NCBI GenBank assembly: GCA_949299335.1
Contig: CASGAD010000014.1
Span: 1 to 64,000 of the forward strand
DNA from: an uncultured bacterium
GTDB lineage: Bacteria > Bacillota_I > Bacilli_A > RFN20 > CAG-826
Reading direction: 5' to 3'
DNA: 64,000 bases
Shown: positions 63,800 to 64,000 of the stretch, piece after piece
How positions within the stretch are numbered: the stretch's first letter is position 1
Layout of the letters: the number at the start of each line of letters is the position of its first letter
The notes under the pieces: model-generated
What the model saw: the letters and a program-made list of their open reading frames with translations, nothing else
What the model was told of the DNA's origin: nothing
The model's database searches: none
Translations under genes and position numbers: made by a program

Positions 63800-64000
<201 letters not shown>

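Overview
The window reads as a stretch of chromosome from an AT-rich, low-GC Gram-positive bacterium of the Bacilli / Erysipelotrichia / RF39-Mollicutes neighbourhood. The support is very strong A/T bias, Firmicutes-only genes (DnaD, RecU, GpsB, RNase Y, YmdB, YhaM, ComEA/ComEC, HrcA with CIRCE, a T-box) and gene order. TGA is a normal stop: nth, tcdA, rsmG, comEC, hemW and hrcA all end in TGA and Trp is TGG, so this is not the Mycoplasma code. The species is not identified. No tRNA or rRNA gene, IS element, prophage or CRISPR array was seen; this is core genome.

Layout. 0.2-4.5 kb: hup, a short CCA-like nucleotidyltransferase, dnaD-nth, convergent recU and a DEDD exonuclease, then gpsB and RNase P RNA. 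4.5-14.2 kb: pgsA-cinA-recA, rny-ymdB, miaB-miaA, tcdA, fhs. 14.2-18.0 kb (minus): a heterodimeric ABC exporter. 18.0-22.5 kb: a flippase-like membrane protein, a GT4 glycosyltransferase, recX, yhaM. 22.6-27.0 kb (minus): a HIT hydrolase and two large tandem lipoproteins, one with a parvulin domain. 27.3-32.0 kb: sufCDSUB. 32.0-36.2 kb: mnmG-rsmG-parA-parB. 36.3-37.1 kb: FMN riboswitch plus riboflavin transporter. 37.1-41.0 kb: ferredoxin, gap-pgk-tpi. 41-45.6 kb: a BI-1 family protein, rarA, dtd-mnmA and an unknown membrane protein. 45.7-49.8 kb: T-box-alaS-ruvX-DUF1292 and greA. 49.8-57.1 kb: comEA-comEC-holA, rpsT, fmt, and a nuclease-helicase fusion. 57.2-64 kb: lepA, a degenerate Fic-domain protein, a small membrane protein, hemW, and hrcA-grpE-dnaK, which runs off the end.

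Many blocks match Bacillus subtilis order (dnaD-nth-recU-gpsB-rnpB; pgsA-cinA-recA-rny-ymdB-miaB; comEA-comEC-holA-rpsT-lepA-hemW-hrcA-grpE-dnaK), with the sporulation genes that B. subtilis keeps in these blocks missing and a few unfamiliar genes in their place.

The most notable points are these. (1) Several operon-head genes have a sigma-A-type -10 box only 6-12 nt before the ATG and no Shine-Dalgarno, which suggests leaderless transcription as a regular mode. (2) MiaB carries a C-terminal YlbF/YmcA (RicA-like) domain, close to rny. (3) A Fic-fold protein has lost its catalytic motif but keeps a winged helix. (4) Two CIRCE operators sit in tandem before hrcA, one sharing an arm with the hemW terminator. 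(5) Terminator hairpins contain the Shine-Dalgarno of the next gene (ribU, comEA). I found no clearly new multi-gene system; the fusions and regulatory layouts are the best leads.
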